Program-made: the position numbers and the translations under genes
From: a virus
Reading direction: 5' to 3' (one strand)
DNA: 64,000 nucleotides
IMG/VR virus record: IMGVR_UViG_3300013093_000001
Location: 1-64,000 of that record
Notes under the pieces: generated by a model
What the model was told of the DNA's origin: nothing
The model's input: the letters and a program-made list of their open reading frames with translations, nothing else
Databases searched by the model: none
Shown here: piece after piece, positions 18,607 to 27,601 of the stretch
Layout: every line of letters starts with the position of its first letter
Position numbering within the stretch: position 1 is the stretch's first letter

Positions 18607-21600
18607 GTGGCAGGCGCAATTGACATTAAATCCGGCAGTAACTCCCTGTCCGGTGCTAACCTGTTTTACGCTGACAAAAACCCCCTCAATCAACTTTTCC
18701 AGGGGGTTGATGATGTTCTGGGACATCAAGCTCACAGCGCCGGACAGGCGTTTCTGGACTACGTTCACCAAATCGTCCAGGAGCTCATTAAGGCGATTGT
18801 TGGGTTGCCGTCTGAAATTCTGCAGGGTGTACTCTCGACCATTGCGCCGCTGCTGCACGATGTCAGCACGTATTTCGGCAACGTCGAAGCGTTCCTCGGT
18901 GGTATCAATCCCTTGTCGGCTTTATTCGACGCAACGACAGAGGCTGAGAATTATTTTCAAAATGTGTTACTGGCAACCGGCGCTGGTGCTGATTTAGTTG
19001 CTGCCGCTAATCTAGGTCAGCAAATTGTCAATGAAGTTGTCAACACCATCAATAATCTAGTACCGACGACGCCGCCCGTAACGTATGCGCTTAGTGATCT
19101 GCAAACCGCTTTAAAGAACATTCCTGCGAACTTCGTCAAAGACGTGCTCGGCGGGAGTAATCTAGGGGCTGATGTTCAGCAGATTGTCACTAATATAAAC
19201 ACTGCTCTCAATTATACGGATTCGATAACTCACGCGGTGCTGACCGACGTGGGCTCTCTTGAGAAGGCGCTGCAAAGTATTCCGAACGTCAACTTGCAGT
19301 CGATTCTTAGCGGTGAAAGCCTGGGTAATGATGTGCAGGCACACGCCAACGCGTTCGTTAACTATATTTCCAGTGAATCCCAGGCCACCGTCACTAACAT
19401 TCAGACGCACTGGAACAGCTTCGTCAGCAATTTTCTCGGCTTCACTCAGTCGTCATCTGGTACTCCACCACCGCCACCAGCACAGTCCGTCAACTATGTT
19501 GCGCAAACGCAGCAAACATTCAACACGCAACAAGCGCAGAATAAACAGATCGCCAACAATGTTGATCCGACCTTAGACCCGGTTTTTCATCTTTCAACAA
19601 TTGCTACGACCCTCTCTACCAACAGCGTTACTCAGTCAGCGTCAACTATTGGTTTTATATCAATTCCAGACATCTCAGCTACAAAAGATGAAATTGCTTG
19701 GCTGGGAAATTTCGGCAGCACTGGAACTGTCACCGGCTTCTACCTGACCGTTTACGCTCTTAATACCAAGACCGGCGTTATGACGTGGCTGTATTCGTCA
19801 CCGAACCTCATGTATTACACGTCCGCGCTTTTTAGCGGAGTTGCTGTATCTGGCAGTGCAGTGTGGAATTATTTTCAGTTTCCAAACACGACGACCGTGT
19901 CAAGCGGCATCACCACTGTCACCGGGTGCGCTTTGCAGAACATCTCTTTAGGTAACGCAACGGGCGGAACTTTTACTCTGACGCTCGGTAGTGCGACTAC
20001 CTCTGCGATTGCCTACAATGCCCCGGCGTCTGGTACCGGTTCCGTTCAGGCAGCATTGTCGGCTTTGAGCAGCGTCGGCAGCGGTAACGTCGTGGTGCAG
20101 GGTAATGCTGGTGGTCCTTACCTCGTCACATTCACTAATAGTCTGGCTGGCAGCGCTGAACCTCTGCTGACGGTAAACGCTGCGTCTCTGATGGGAGGTG
20201 CACCCCAGGTGACGCCGTTCATCAATGTTTCCCAAGGCCAGGTTTATGCTGTTGAACTGGCCGTAACTGGCAGTGGTAGTTATAACCTCGTCGGCCAGAC
20301 CAGTCTGATCCCGCAGATTGGCGGGTCCATCTATCCGAAAGCGCTCGGGGCTGCGCGGACCAGTGTAAGTCCAACATTCGATACTAGCGGCGCTGGTTCT
20401 ACATTGAACGTCACAACTGCGGTGACTTCGTGGAGTACTTCATGGTCACACACGGTGGGAAGTTCCGCGTCGTCGGCGCTAGTCGTATATTTTGCACGTA
20501 ACGGTGGTACAAGTAATAACCACGCTGGGGTTAACGTCTATGCCGTTGACTCCAATACGGGATTGACCTACAACCTCGCTTTTTTAATTTCAGAGGCCTT
20601 CAACAACTCTAATGCTAATGGCGTGATTGAAGTGTTTGGGACAGTAGGTATTCCTGCTGGAACTTACACCCTATACATGTCGGCCAGCTTGTCGACATCA
20701 ATCTACGTTGCTTACGTCAACTCTTTTAGCTATCTCAATGTGGCGTCCATGACCTCATCTGGCAGTTACGGCGCATCGACGTCTCCAAGTCAAACTGTCA
20801 CGTCGGCTGTCGGTCATCTTGTTTCCAACTGTTTAGCCGCGCAAGCCACTGGGTCTACGGAGGCTTTGAGCGCTTATTCAGCGTCTTCTTCTCACGCCAG
20901 CCAGGACATTCTTAACTCGACGCTCGGGTTCAAATTTCCGTTGGCAATCGGAGACTTTGCTGGTGCAGCCAGCGTGACTTTCTCCGCAACAAATTCTACT
21001 TCTGCAAACTGGGCATCAGCGGCGGTTGATCTCGTCGGACTTGTTCCAGCTTTCACTTCGTTCCCCACCTACAGCGGGGTCGGCAGCGGCTACAGTCACA
21101 CAACATCTGCCAGCAGCGTGACTGGAACATGGAGGCACACGGCGAACGCAGGTGACTGCGTAATCGTTGCCGTTAGCGTCATGGTATACCCCAATAGCGC
21201 CTCCTACACTGCCTATACGCGAAGTGTGACCTACGGCGGCGTAGCCATGACCTCTCTTGGCGCAACGAACTACACCAGCACTACGCAGGGGTTTACTGAA
21301 TATTTTTATTTGAATGCGGTGACGGGTGGTTCTCAGACGGTTTCTCTGACCATTTCGGGAACGACGAATATTACTCTGGTGCAGGCAAATTCTGTGAGCT
21401 ACAGCAATGTCGGCGGTGTAGGTGCAGCCCAGGTTTTGACTGGTTCGACTAGTGGCGTATTTAGCAATAGTTACACTGTTGCCACCACCGCTGCGCTGTA
21501 CGTGTCAATACAGTCTGTCATCAACGGCAGCGTCACGACAGCGACAATCACGAACTTTTCTCAGGCCGGGAGTTCGACTGAGCCGGTTGCTAACGTCGTG

Positions 21601-22467
21601 GCAGTTAGCCGTTATAACGCGTCAGTAATCAGCGGTACCACCAACAGCGCCGCAATACTCATTGGTGACTGCACTTCTGCCAGTACCGCACTGTATACCG
21701 CAGCAGCCGTTACGCCGTCAACAACTCAAGATGCTACGGCGGTAGTCATCCCGCTGTATCCCGCTATTTCCAATCTCGGCGGTAGCGTTATTTCAAGTAT
21801 CGCTAGTTCGGCAACACTCGGTGCGTATTATTCGCAGACAACACCCTGGTTCGGACTGAGTGGAGAAGCAAACGCAACTTCGTACCCGCCGTTGCTGACG
21901 ACTTTCACGGCAAACACTTTAGGTTTTGTACCTCCAACCTGGGCTAACAGCATTGATATCGCCGTTTTCGGAGCTGGCGCTGGGGGTTACCAGGGCAGCA
22001 ATAACGGTGACTACAGCGGCGGCGGCGGCGGCGCTGGTGTCTGCACTACAACTACCTGTACCAAAGCTCAATTTGGAGGTACCTGGCCTTCGCTGACCAT
22101 CAAAGTCGGCGCGGGCGGCAGTGGCGCCCCATATAGCACCACCAATCAGGGGGTTCCCTACACTGGGACGCCGCCGACCGGTGGCGGAGGTAGTCAAGTG
22201 TTGAACGGCGCGACGAGCTTATGTGCTGCCAGTGGCGGTACGATCAATGCAACGGGACAGATAGCGGGGTATTGGTCATCCCAAGCAAGTGGACAATCCG
22301 AAAGCAACAAGAGCTACAATGGGACCACTTACTACGGGGGCGCTGGCGGCCAGTCCATATCGGCTAGCGGAAGCGTTCCCGGTGGCGGTGGCGCTGGCGG
22401 TGGGGAAGGAAGCGGGAATGGCGGTAGCGGCGGCGGCGGCGCGGTCTACATACTCGCCTACCAGTAA
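18607..22467 (+). CDS. Large tail fibre protein with glycine-rich C-terminus
   Basis: This 1286-residue GTG-start protein has an N-terminal helical region of about 290 residues, a proline hinge, and then many beta-rich modules. One module near residues 440-530 ('GGTFTLTLGSATTSAIAYN', 'GSVQAALSALSSVGSGNVVV') also occurs in the reverse-strand gene at 40181. The last 100 residues are glycine-rich ('GGGGGAGV', 'GGGAGGGEGSGNGG'), resembling tip domains of receptor-binding fibres. It is the largest adhesin candidate. Confidence 0.78.
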   Translation: MAGAIDIKSGSNSLSGANLFYADKNPLNQLFQGVDDVLGHQAHSAGQAFLDYVHQIVQELIKAIVGLPSEILQGVLSTIAPLLHDVSTYFGNVEAFLGGINPLSALFDATTEAENYFQNVLLATGAGADLVAAANLGQQIVNEVVNTINNLVPTTPPVTYALSDLQTALKNIPANFVKDVLGGSNLGADVQQIVTNINTALNYTDSITHAVLTDVGSLEKALQSIPNVNLQSILSGESLGNDVQAHANAFVNYISSESQATVTNIQTHWNSFVSNFLGFTQSSSGTPPPPPAQSVNYVAQTQQTFNTQQAQNKQIANNVDPTLDPVFHLSTIATTLSTNSVTQSASTIGFISIPDISATKDEIAWLGNFGSTGTVTGFYLTVYALNTKTGVMTWLYSSPNLMYYTSALFSGVAVSGSAVWNYFQFPNTTTVSSGITTVTGCALQNISLGNATGGTFTLTLGSATTSAIAYNAPASGTGSVQAALSALSSVGSGNVVVQGNAGGPYLVTFTNSLAGSAEPLLTVNAASLMGGAPQVTPFINVSQGQVYAVELAVTGSGSYNLVGQTSLIPQIGGSIYPKALGAARTSVSPTFDTSGAGSTLNVTTAVTSWSTSWSHTVGSSASSALVVYFARNGGTSNNHAGVNVYAVDSNTGLTYNLAFLISEAFNNSNANGVIEVFGTVGIPAGTYTLYMSASLSTSIYVAYVNSFSYLNVASMTSSGSYGASTSPSQTVTSAVGHLVSNCLAAQATGSTEALSAYSASSSHASQDILNSTLGFKFPLAIGDFAGAASVTFSATNSTSANWASAAVDLVGLVPAFTSFPTYSGVGSGYSHTTSASSVTGTWRHTANAGDCVIVAVSVMVYPNSASYTAYTRSVTYGGVAMTSLGATNYTSTTQGFTEYFYLNAVTGGSQTVSLTISGTTNITLVQANSVSYSNVGGVGAAQVLTGSTSGVFSNSYTVATTAALYVSIQSVINGSVTTATITNFSQAGSSTEPVANVVAVSRYNASVISGTTNSAAILIGDCTSASTALYTAAAVTPSTTQDATAVVIPLYPAISNLGGSVISSIASSATLGAYYSQTTPWFGLSGEANATSYPPLLTTFTANTLGFVPPTWANSIDIAVFGAGAGGYQGSNNGDYSGGGGGAGVCTTTTCTKAQFGGTWPSLTIKVGAGGSGAPYSTTNQGVPYTGTPPTGGGGSQVLNGATSLCAASGGTINATGQIAGYWSSQASGQSESNKSYNGTTYYGGAGGQSISASGSVPGGGGAGGGEGSGNGGSGGGGAVYILAYQ

Positions 22468-22481
22468 CCAATAGGAAGATT

Positions 22482-22823
22482 ATGACTACGAACCTCCTGA
22501 TGCCCAACAACGCTGATCCAATTACCGGTTTGACTATTGCTCTCATTGGTTGGCAGTTGACAGCAGCGACTGCGATGGACGCGTTCACAGGCTGCAATTT
22601 TATTCATCAATTGGGTTACATCAGTACGCTAGTTGATGACGTTGATCCAACCGCGAATCCACCTATCTGGCGTTTGACGATTGATCGTCCCGGCGATGTT
22701 CCCATCGTTATTGCCGATACAGATTGGTTGGTCTGCGACGGTCACCATGCGTGGGGGATACCGCAGGCAACAGTGAACTCTGAATACGCAGTAACGGCCT
22801 ATACCCTGCCGAGTTCTGGCTAA
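22482..22823 (+). CDS. Hypothetical protein at end of tail operon
   Basis: This 113-residue protein follows the big fibre gene with a clear AGGAAG ribosome binding site. It has strand-rich 'PPIWRLTIDRPGDVP' and 'DWLVCDGHHAWGIP' segments. It is probably a small tail or fibre-associated protein by position; no family recognised. Confidence 0.65.
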   Translation: MTTNLLMPNNADPITGLTIALIGWQLTAATAMDAFTGCNFIHQLGYISTLVDDVDPTANPPIWRLTIDRPGDVPIVIADTDWLVCDGHHAWGIPQATVNSEYAVTAYTLPSSG

Positions 22824-22828
22824 GCCCG

Positions 22829-22996
22829 ATGTTATGTTGCGTATGTCTGCTGGATGATATTGATATCAAAGCTGTCTGCTACGTGCAGGGAACTTCGGTG
22901 TGCAGGAGTCATGCAATAGCACTTGGCAAGCTCGACCTCGCCGGTCGTCTGCAAGCCGTTTATAAGCTCTTGCAGTCTCAAGCCAGCGGCGCCTGA
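22829..22996 (+). CDS. Small zinc-ribbon-like protein
   Basis: This 55-residue frame begins 5 bases after the previous stop. It has paired cysteines ('CCVCLLDD', 'CYVQGTSVCRSH') consistent with one zinc site, then a helix 'LDLAGRLQAVYKLLQ'. Its last 19 bases overlap the convergent regulator gene. The composition looks coding, but the ribosome binding site is weak. Confidence 0.5.
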   Translation: MLCCVCLLDDIDIKAVCYVQGTSVCRSHAIALGKLDLAGRLQAVYKLLQSQASGA

Positions 22997-23226
22997 GCTT
23001 TCTTGTCGAATTTAATTTGAAAAATCCTTGAGCTACTAAGCCCAGTAGCGGCCATAATTGGCCCCACAAGGACGCCTTCTCTGCAAGCGCCTCGGATGGC
23101 GTGACCTAATTCTGTTTCTGTCTGCTTGGCGAGTTCTCGTCGTTCTGCCAGTTTTCTGCTTATGGTTGACAGGGCTGTGACCCACCTGTCGGTGACGTGC
23201 TGGTCTGGTGCTGCTCTCCTAGCCAT
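22978..23226 (-). CDS. Small helix-turn-helix-like regulator
   Basis: This 82-residue protein has a basic N-terminus and a helical C-terminus with 'VGPIMAATGLSSSRIFQIK', which reads like the recognition part of a helix-turn-helix. The start codon lies inside a perfect inverted repeat and 6 bases after a TATACT box, suggesting leaderless and perhaps autoregulated expression. It is convergent with the tail operon. Confidence 0.6.
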   Translation of the reverse strand: MARRAAPDQHVTDRWVTALSTISRKLAERRELAKQTETELGHAIRGACREGVLVGPIMAATGLSSSRIFQIKFDKKAQAPLA

Positions 23227-23238
23227 ACTTTAAGTATA
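23225..23238 (-). promoter_or_regulatory. Leaderless promoter and palindromic operator candidate
   Basis: ATACTT-T-AAGTAT is a perfect inverted repeat (23225-23237) covering the start codon of the minus-strand regulator. The same bases give a -10 (TATACT on the minus strand, 23233-23238) exactly 6 bases before ATG. An operator bound by the adjacent regulator is an inference. Confidence 0.45.
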
Positions 23239-23395
23239 CCGGAGTGGCAATAAAGGGTGGTAGTGTGGGGTTGTGGTCGGCAAAGGGTCGGCCAGTGGAA
23301 AGGCTGGTTTAGCAATGCCCAATGTTGTTGCACGGATGGGACCGCTGGCGGGTAGAGTGGAGCCGTCAGATGGCACAGGCCGACTTAGGAGCATA

Positions 23396-23827
23396 ATGTC
23401 TACGGTCCCGCGTAATGTATCGAAAGATTTGCCCGCAATGACTGGAGCCGAGTTGCAGTCGATGCGGGAGTATTTGGGGTTGTCGATTGACTGGTTGGCC
23501 GAGCAGCTGACGTTGAATAAGCGGCGCATGTTGCGGATGGAAGAGGGTAAGGAGCGCATACCGACAGTGTTGGTGTCGCTCATTGACGACATTTATGAGG
23601 AAACTAACCAGATGGTTGATGAGTTGTCTGGTCATTACCGTCGTAAGGTTAAGGCCACGCAGAATGATGTGGTGGTGGCGACGTACCGGACTGATCGGGA
23701 GTATGACGCTGCTGGCGGCAAGTATCCCAGTAGGTGGCACAGGATGGTTATGGCGCGGGTGGCGCACGCTGTACCGGGTCTAGTTATTACCCACGCTGTT
23801 GCGGAGGCTGACGCAGAAGCGTTGTAG
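23396..23827 (+). CDS. Helix-turn-helix DNA-binding protein
   Basis: The 143-residue start at 23396 has a good AGGAG site; the frame is open further upstream, but without one. Residues about 15-60 form an XRE-like helix-turn-helix ('TGAELQSMREYLGLSIDWL', 'LTLNKRRMLRMEEGKERIP'). The remainder is a dimerisation-like domain. It is divergent from the small regulator at 22978, so the two may control this intergenic region. Its 3' end overlaps a convergent zinc-motif gene. Confidence 0.7.
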   Translation: MSTVPRNVSKDLPAMTGAELQSMREYLGLSIDWLAEQLTLNKRRMLRMEEGKERIPTVLVSLIDDIYEETNQMVDELSGHYRRKVKATQNDVVVATYRTDREYDAAGGKYPSRWHRMVMARVAHAVPGLVITHAVAEADAEAL

Positions 23828-23986
23828 GCAGGGTATGTTGCTGGGTTGCCCTGTGGTTGGGTTGGTGCAGATTTCTGTGGGTATTGCCCCGCATCGTGGA
23901 CATACGTTTTGTACGGCATCTCGGTATGCGGCGGGCCAGCGTCGTTGCAGCGTTCCCACCACTTCTGTATATGCGTGACTGTGCAT
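23780..23986 (-). CDS. Zinc-motif protein typical of actinobacteria and their phages
   Basis: This 68-residue protein contains 'CPRCGAIPTEICTNPTTG' and 'PCLQRF', the small Cys-rich motif seen in many actinophage proteins of unknown role. The ATG has no ribosome binding site but lies 6 bases after CATACT, as in the other leaderless genes here. It overlaps the 3' end of the helix-turn-helix gene by 48 bases. Confidence 0.6.
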   Translation of the reverse strand: MHSHAYTEVVGTLQRRWPAAYRDAVQNVCPRCGAIPTEICTNPTTGQPSNIPCLQRFCVSLRNSVGNN

Positions 23987-24098
23987 GTATTAAGTATGTG
24001 ATAGATTGCGCCTAGACGCAAATACCAGCGTGGCGGCTTTAAGGAATACCGACAGCGCGATAACCTAGCAGCGAATCAACTACAGGAGAATCGAACGT
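23987..24098. promoter_or_regulatory. Divergent intergenic region before the DNA-modification operon
   Basis: These 112 bases separate the minus-strand zinc protein from the plus-strand ParB-like gene. A CATACT -10-like box for the minus gene is at 23993-23998 (AGTATG on the plus strand). TTGCG-CCTAGA-CGCAA near 24006-24021 is a small inverted repeat. A plus promoter is expected but no clear -35/-10 pair was found. Confidence 0.35.
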
Positions 24099-24710
24099 AT
24101 GAGTGGCATCAAATTCGTCGGACAGCAGGATGTTCCCGTAGACGACCTCAAGCCGCATCCTGATAATCCGAACCGTGGCAGTGTGGACGACCTACAAACC
24201 TCGCTGGAGCAGTTTGGACAGTTCAGGTCCATCGTCGCCACCAAGGATTTGACTATTCTCGCTGGTCACCACCTGTGGCAAGCGGCTAAGGAGTTGGGTT
24301 ACAAGACCATGCGGGTGGATATTTTGGATGTTGACGACAAAACGGGTCGTAAAATCATGCTGGCCGACAACAGGCTGGCCGATCTGGGTATGGGACCGGA
24401 CCTGGACTTGCTGCTTAAAAACCTGGAAGAGCTTCATGGTGACATCGCAGGGACCGGTTTTGATGAGGAATACCTGCGGATGCTGGAAGATGCCATCCAG
24501 GGTCCACCCGACCTTGAGGAATTGGAGCGGGAGGTCGACGAAAAGCCACCAAGCCCCACGGACTTCTTCAAGCGCATCACCCTACTGGTAGACCCTAGAG
24601 AGCAGACAAGGTGGGAGCGGCACCGCGCTATGTTCCCCGACGACAATGAGGCTTTCCGGTATCTACTGGTCAAGAACGTTCAGGATTCGGAAGCAGGGGA
24701 CGACGGCTAG
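24099..24710 (+). CDS. ParB-like nuclease-domain protein
   Basis: This 203-residue protein has an N-terminal ParB/Srx-like fold: 'PVDDLKPHPDNPNRG', 'ILAGHHLWQAAKELG' and 'RKIMLADNRLADLG'. The C-terminus is acidic, then basic. AGGAG precedes the ATG. It directly precedes dpdA (TAG then GTG). In phages ParB-like proteins often sit beside DNA modification or methylation genes; a role in recognising or modifying DNA is inferred, not shown. Confidence 0.8.
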   Translation: MSGIKFVGQQDVPVDDLKPHPDNPNRGSVDDLQTSLEQFGQFRSIVATKDLTILAGHHLWQAAKELGYKTMRVDILDVDDKTGRKIMLADNRLADLGMGPDLDLLLKNLEELHGDIAGTGFDEEYLRMLEDAIQGPPDLEELEREVDEKPPSPTDFFKRITLLVDPREQTRWERHRAMFPDDNEAFRYLLVKNVQDSEAGDDG

Positions 24711-25745
24711 GTGGGTAAACCGAGCGTCCGCGGGAGGTCAACGATCCCGCCACCGAAAAATGTCCTGTGCTCTTTTTTTTACTACAAAAAAGCGGATATG
24801 GAAAAGATAGCGCCCTGCCGCGTGATCGCGGATTCAGGAGCGTTCTCAGCTAAGCAAAATACGGAAACTTACCAGTTTGGTAACGCCGTCACTACGAAGG
24901 CGTTGGTTGCCTGGACCAAGAAGTGGGAACATTTGCTGTGCTGGGTGGCGTGTATTGACGTTGCGAGTGCTGAGCAAACGAAAATAAATTGGGATCGGAT
25001 GTGTCAGAGCGGTTTGCAGGCTGTTTCTACTCTGCATGTTGGTGACCATCCCAGTACGATGGACTGGTATGCGGAACGCGGGGTAGACTTTCTCGGTTTG
25101 GGTGGTATGGCGGGGAGTTATATTTCCGATAACGCTAAGATGCGCTGGATGATTGACTGCTTCAAATATGCGCGGGAAAACCACCCCGACATGCGCTTTC
25201 ATGGTTGGGGTATCACGCACGCGAAATTCCTGCGGTTACCGTTCTTTTCAGTGGATTCTTCCGGCTGGGGCAGTAGCTATCGGTATGGCCGCATTTCTTT
25301 GCGGAACCCGCTGACGGGAGAAACGCTGCCGTGCGTACTGGACGGTAAGTCTATCTATGACGCTAAGAACAAAAAACTCCGAGAGTTACTGATAGAGCAT
25401 TACGGTGTCAGTCCTAGCGAGATTGCTAAGGCTGGTCCCGCTAACCGGGTGTTGTTAGTCAAGCTATCTGCCTTGTCGGCCTCTGTGCAGGAACAGGAGT
25501 GGCGTAAGACGTTTCGAAAGCAACCCATTTACCCACCCTCTTGGGGCAGACTCAAAGGTTGGACGTTGGGTGACGGTCCTAATCAGCATTTGGCTTTAAG
25601 TGGTTGCGGCGCGGGGATCAGGGAGCGTAAAGCCTTCGCTGAATTCGACTATGGTCCACATATGCACCTGGTTGACGGATTTCCACCCCACTTGCGGGTG
25701 GTGGCTGAATTGAATGGCGCAGAACACCCCGAGGAGCTTGTATGA
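24711..25745 (+). CDS. dpdA: DpdA-like DNA 7-deazaguanine transglycosylase
   Basis: This 344-residue TGT-fold protein would exchange guanine in phage DNA for a 7-deazaguanine. Matching motifs are 'ADSGAFSAKQ' (Asp41, cf. DSGGFQ of tRNA transglycosylases) and 'FHGWGITH' followed by 'FFSVDSSGW' (Asp182), plus a C-terminal extension. It starts GTG right after the ParB-like stop and overlaps queD, so it belongs to the same operon as the precursor genes. A T8 run at 24773-24780 is a possible slippage site. Confidence 0.82.
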   Translation: MGKPSVRGRSTIPPPKNVLCSFFYYKKADMEKIAPCRVIADSGAFSAKQNTETYQFGNAVTTKALVAWTKKWEHLLCWVACIDVASAEQTKINWDRMCQSGLQAVSTLHVGDHPSTMDWYAERGVDFLGLGGMAGSYISDNAKMRWMIDCFKYARENHPDMRFHGWGITHAKFLRLPFFSVDSSGWGSSYRYGRISLRNPLTGETLPCVLDGKSIYDAKNKKLRELLIEHYGVSPSEIAKAGPANRVLLVKLSALSASVQEQEWRKTFRKQPIYPPSWGRLKGWTLGDGPNQHLALSGCGAGIRERKAFAEFDYGPHMHLVDGFPPHLRVVAELNGAEHPEELV

Positions 25746-26164
25746 GTACAATTTCTGTGAGAACGCACTTTGCCGCTGGTCACAGGATTTTAGGTTTGGT
25801 CGGCGCTGGCGCTAAGTGTAGGAACATACATGGTCACACCTTCCATGTGACATGGACGTTTGAGCAGAGCAAAGACAACTTCAGCCTGGAGTTCGGTACG
25901 CTCAAGCAGGCGTTGCGCGGCGTCATCAAGGACAATTTCGATCACTCTTTCATCGTTGACCAGGATGACCCGTTTTCGGAATACCTGCGGTTGGAGAGTC
26001 TGAAGCACTACGTTTTGGCCGGTAAACCGACGACTGAGGCCATTGCGGAGGAGATTGCCAACCTGTCTGCCGCTAGCCTTAAAGCGGTGACCAAGCATGT
26101 TGTGATGCGCCGGGTGGCGTTGGAAGAAGGACCGAACAATGTGGCGACGTGGGAAGATGACTAG
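25742..26164 (+). CDS. queD: QueD, 6-carboxy-tetrahydropterin synthase
   Basis: This 140-residue enzyme converts dihydroneopterin triphosphate to 6-carboxytetrahydropterin in preQ0 synthesis. Zinc ligands His14 ('HFAAGH') and His30/His32 ('CRNIHGHTFHV'), catalytic Cys26 and the 'FDHSFIV' motif are all present, followed by 'PTTEAIAEEI'. It overlaps dpdA and queE by a few bases, indicating translational coupling. Confidence 0.93.
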   Translation: MSTISVRTHFAAGHRILGLVGAGAKCRNIHGHTFHVTWTFEQSKDNFSLEFGTLKQALRGVIKDNFDHSFIVDQDDPFSEYLRLESLKHYVLAGKPTTEAIAEEIANLSAASLKAVTKHVVMRRVALEEGPNNVATWEDD

Positions 26165-26856
26165 TGCTGTCGCTCTCGGAGGTCTTTGTCAGTCACCAGG
26201 GTGAGGGTCCGCGCTCTGGCAGACTGTGTACGTTCATCAGGCTCGGTGGTTGTAATTTGTCTTGTTCCTGGTGTGACACCCCCTATACCTGGGACGCTAA
26301 GCGCTTTGATTTGCGGCAGGAATTGAAAAGGGTCAAAGCTGAGGACATTATGGCGCTTGTTCCCGGTGACGTTGATGAGGTTGTCATTACTGGTGGTGAG
26401 CCGCTGATGCACCAAAAGACAGCCGACTGGGAGATGCTTTTACGGTTACTGAACCGCGCCGACAAGTACATATGCGTGGAAACTAATGGAACGATTGCGC
26501 CTACGCCGGTCACGCAAACCTACGTCCGACACTACTCAATTTCTCCTAAGCTCCCTAACGCGGGTACCCACAAGAAAGGCCAGAGTCCGGTCATGGCGGT
26601 GTGGCCTAACAGGCTGCGGCATGACGGAACCTGCCTGAAATTCGTGGTTAAAGACGAGTCAGAGGTTAGAGTAGCTGCCGAATTGGCTGACAGTTTGGGT
26701 TGGCAGCGCCGTAACGTGTGGATGATGCCGGAAGGAAGATTTAAGGAATTCCTCCTCGACAGGTGGCCGGAGATTTGTGATGAAGCTAAGGCGCAGCGCG
26801 TCAATGTGACGATGCGCCTGCATGTCCTGGCCTACGGTGACACAAGAGGGACGTAA
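26164..26856 (+). CDS. queE: QueE, 7-carboxy-7-deazaguanine synthase
   Basis: This 230-residue radical SAM enzyme makes 7-carboxy-7-deazaguanine from the QueD product. The cluster motif is Cys30-X3-Cys34-X2-Cys37 ('GGCNLSCSWCDTPYTWD'), preceded by 'SHQGEGPRSG' and followed by 'VVITGGEPLMH'. The GTG start overlaps the queD stop (TAGTG) and the stop overlaps the folE ATG. Confidence 0.93.
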   Translation: MLSLSEVFVSHQGEGPRSGRLCTFIRLGGCNLSCSWCDTPYTWDAKRFDLRQELKRVKAEDIMALVPGDVDEVVITGGEPLMHQKTADWEMLLRLLNRADKYICVETNGTIAPTPVTQTYVRHYSISPKLPNAGTHKKGQSPVMAVWPNRLRHDGTCLKFVVKDESEVRVAAELADSLGWQRRNVWMMPEGRFKEFLLDRWPEICDEAKAQRVNVTMRLHVLAYGDTRGT

Positions 26857-27419
26857 TGGACAAGGTTGAGGCGGCGGTCACCGACCTACTGGCCGCGCTG
26901 GGATTTCCTGCTGACGAGCATTTACGGGACACGCCCCGCAGGGTTGCTCGCGCTTGGCGGGACCAAACGTGGGGCTATGAGGAGGAGCCGGGTCACCACC
27001 TACGCAGAACATTCCCAGCGCCGGACGACGCGGGACTCATTGTTCAGGCTGGTATCGACGTGCAGAGCATCTGCGCTCATCATTTGCTGCCGTTCGGGGG
27101 CCGCGCCACCGTTGCGTACAGGCCCCGGCCGGGTGCACCCATCGTCGGGTTGTCTAAGCTGGCGCGTTTGGTCTACGGGTATGCTGCGCGGCTGCAAGTA
27201 CAGGAGCGGATTGGGAATCAAGTGACGGCGGCGTTAATGGACGAATTGAATCCAGTCGGCGCGGTTTGTCTAATAACGGCTAGCCATGACTGCATGAGAT
27301 TGCGCGGCGTGAGAAGTCCCAGGACAGAGACTACGACAGAATCGGTCGGCGGGTTACTCGCAATCAGCGACATCAACTTGGCTCGGCAGCTGCATGTGCA
27401 GGGAGCCACGCTGCTGTGA
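26856..27419 (+). CDS. folE: GTP cyclohydrolase I
   Basis: This 187-residue FolE makes dihydroneopterin triphosphate from GTP, the first step toward preQ0. Zinc ligands Cys73 and His76 ('SICAHHLLPF') and Cys146 ('HDCMRLRG') are intact, along with 'GLSKLARLV' and 'QERIGNQV'. Encoding its own FolE lets the phage push flux to 7-deazaguanine. It ends the dpdA-queD-queE-folE operon. Confidence 0.93.
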   Translation: MDKVEAAVTDLLAALGFPADEHLRDTPRRVARAWRDQTWGYEEEPGHHLRRTFPAPDDAGLIVQAGIDVQSICAHHLLPFGGRATVAYRPRPGAPIVGLSKLARLVYGYAARLQVQERIGNQVTAALMDELNPVGAVCLITASHDCMRLRGVRSPRTETTTESVGGLLAISDINLARQLHVQGATLL

Positions 27420-27601
27420 ATGTTTTGTCAGCGCCGCAAATGGCGCGACGTTACGAGATTCCACTGCGAACAATACAGGCGGCGTGTAAGACCGGTACGT
27501 TGTTGGCGCAGAAGTTTGGCAGGGTATGGATGATTGAGGATCAGGAAGCCGCGAAATTCGCGGCTAATCATCGCAAGGTCCAGCGCCTACGTCTTTCATA
27601 A
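27416..27601 (+). CDS. Small helix-turn-helix (excisionase-like) protein
   Basis: This 61-residue protein resembles MerR/excisionase-type DNA-binding domains: 'APQMARRYEIPLRTIQAACK' then 'GRVWMIEDQEAAKFAANH'. GTG start within the folE stop (GTGA). With no integrase nearby, a regulatory role is more likely than excision. The end overlaps the convergent methyltransferase gene by 34 bases. Confidence 0.65.
   Translation: MNVLSAPQMARRYEIPLRTIQAACKTGTLLAQKFGRVWMIEDQEAAKFAANHRKVQRLRLS

Noticed and set aside
27416-27601. Excisionase of an integration module
   Set aside because: Only a generic MerR/excisionase-type fold is visible; no integrase or attachment site was found, so a regulator is the safer call.
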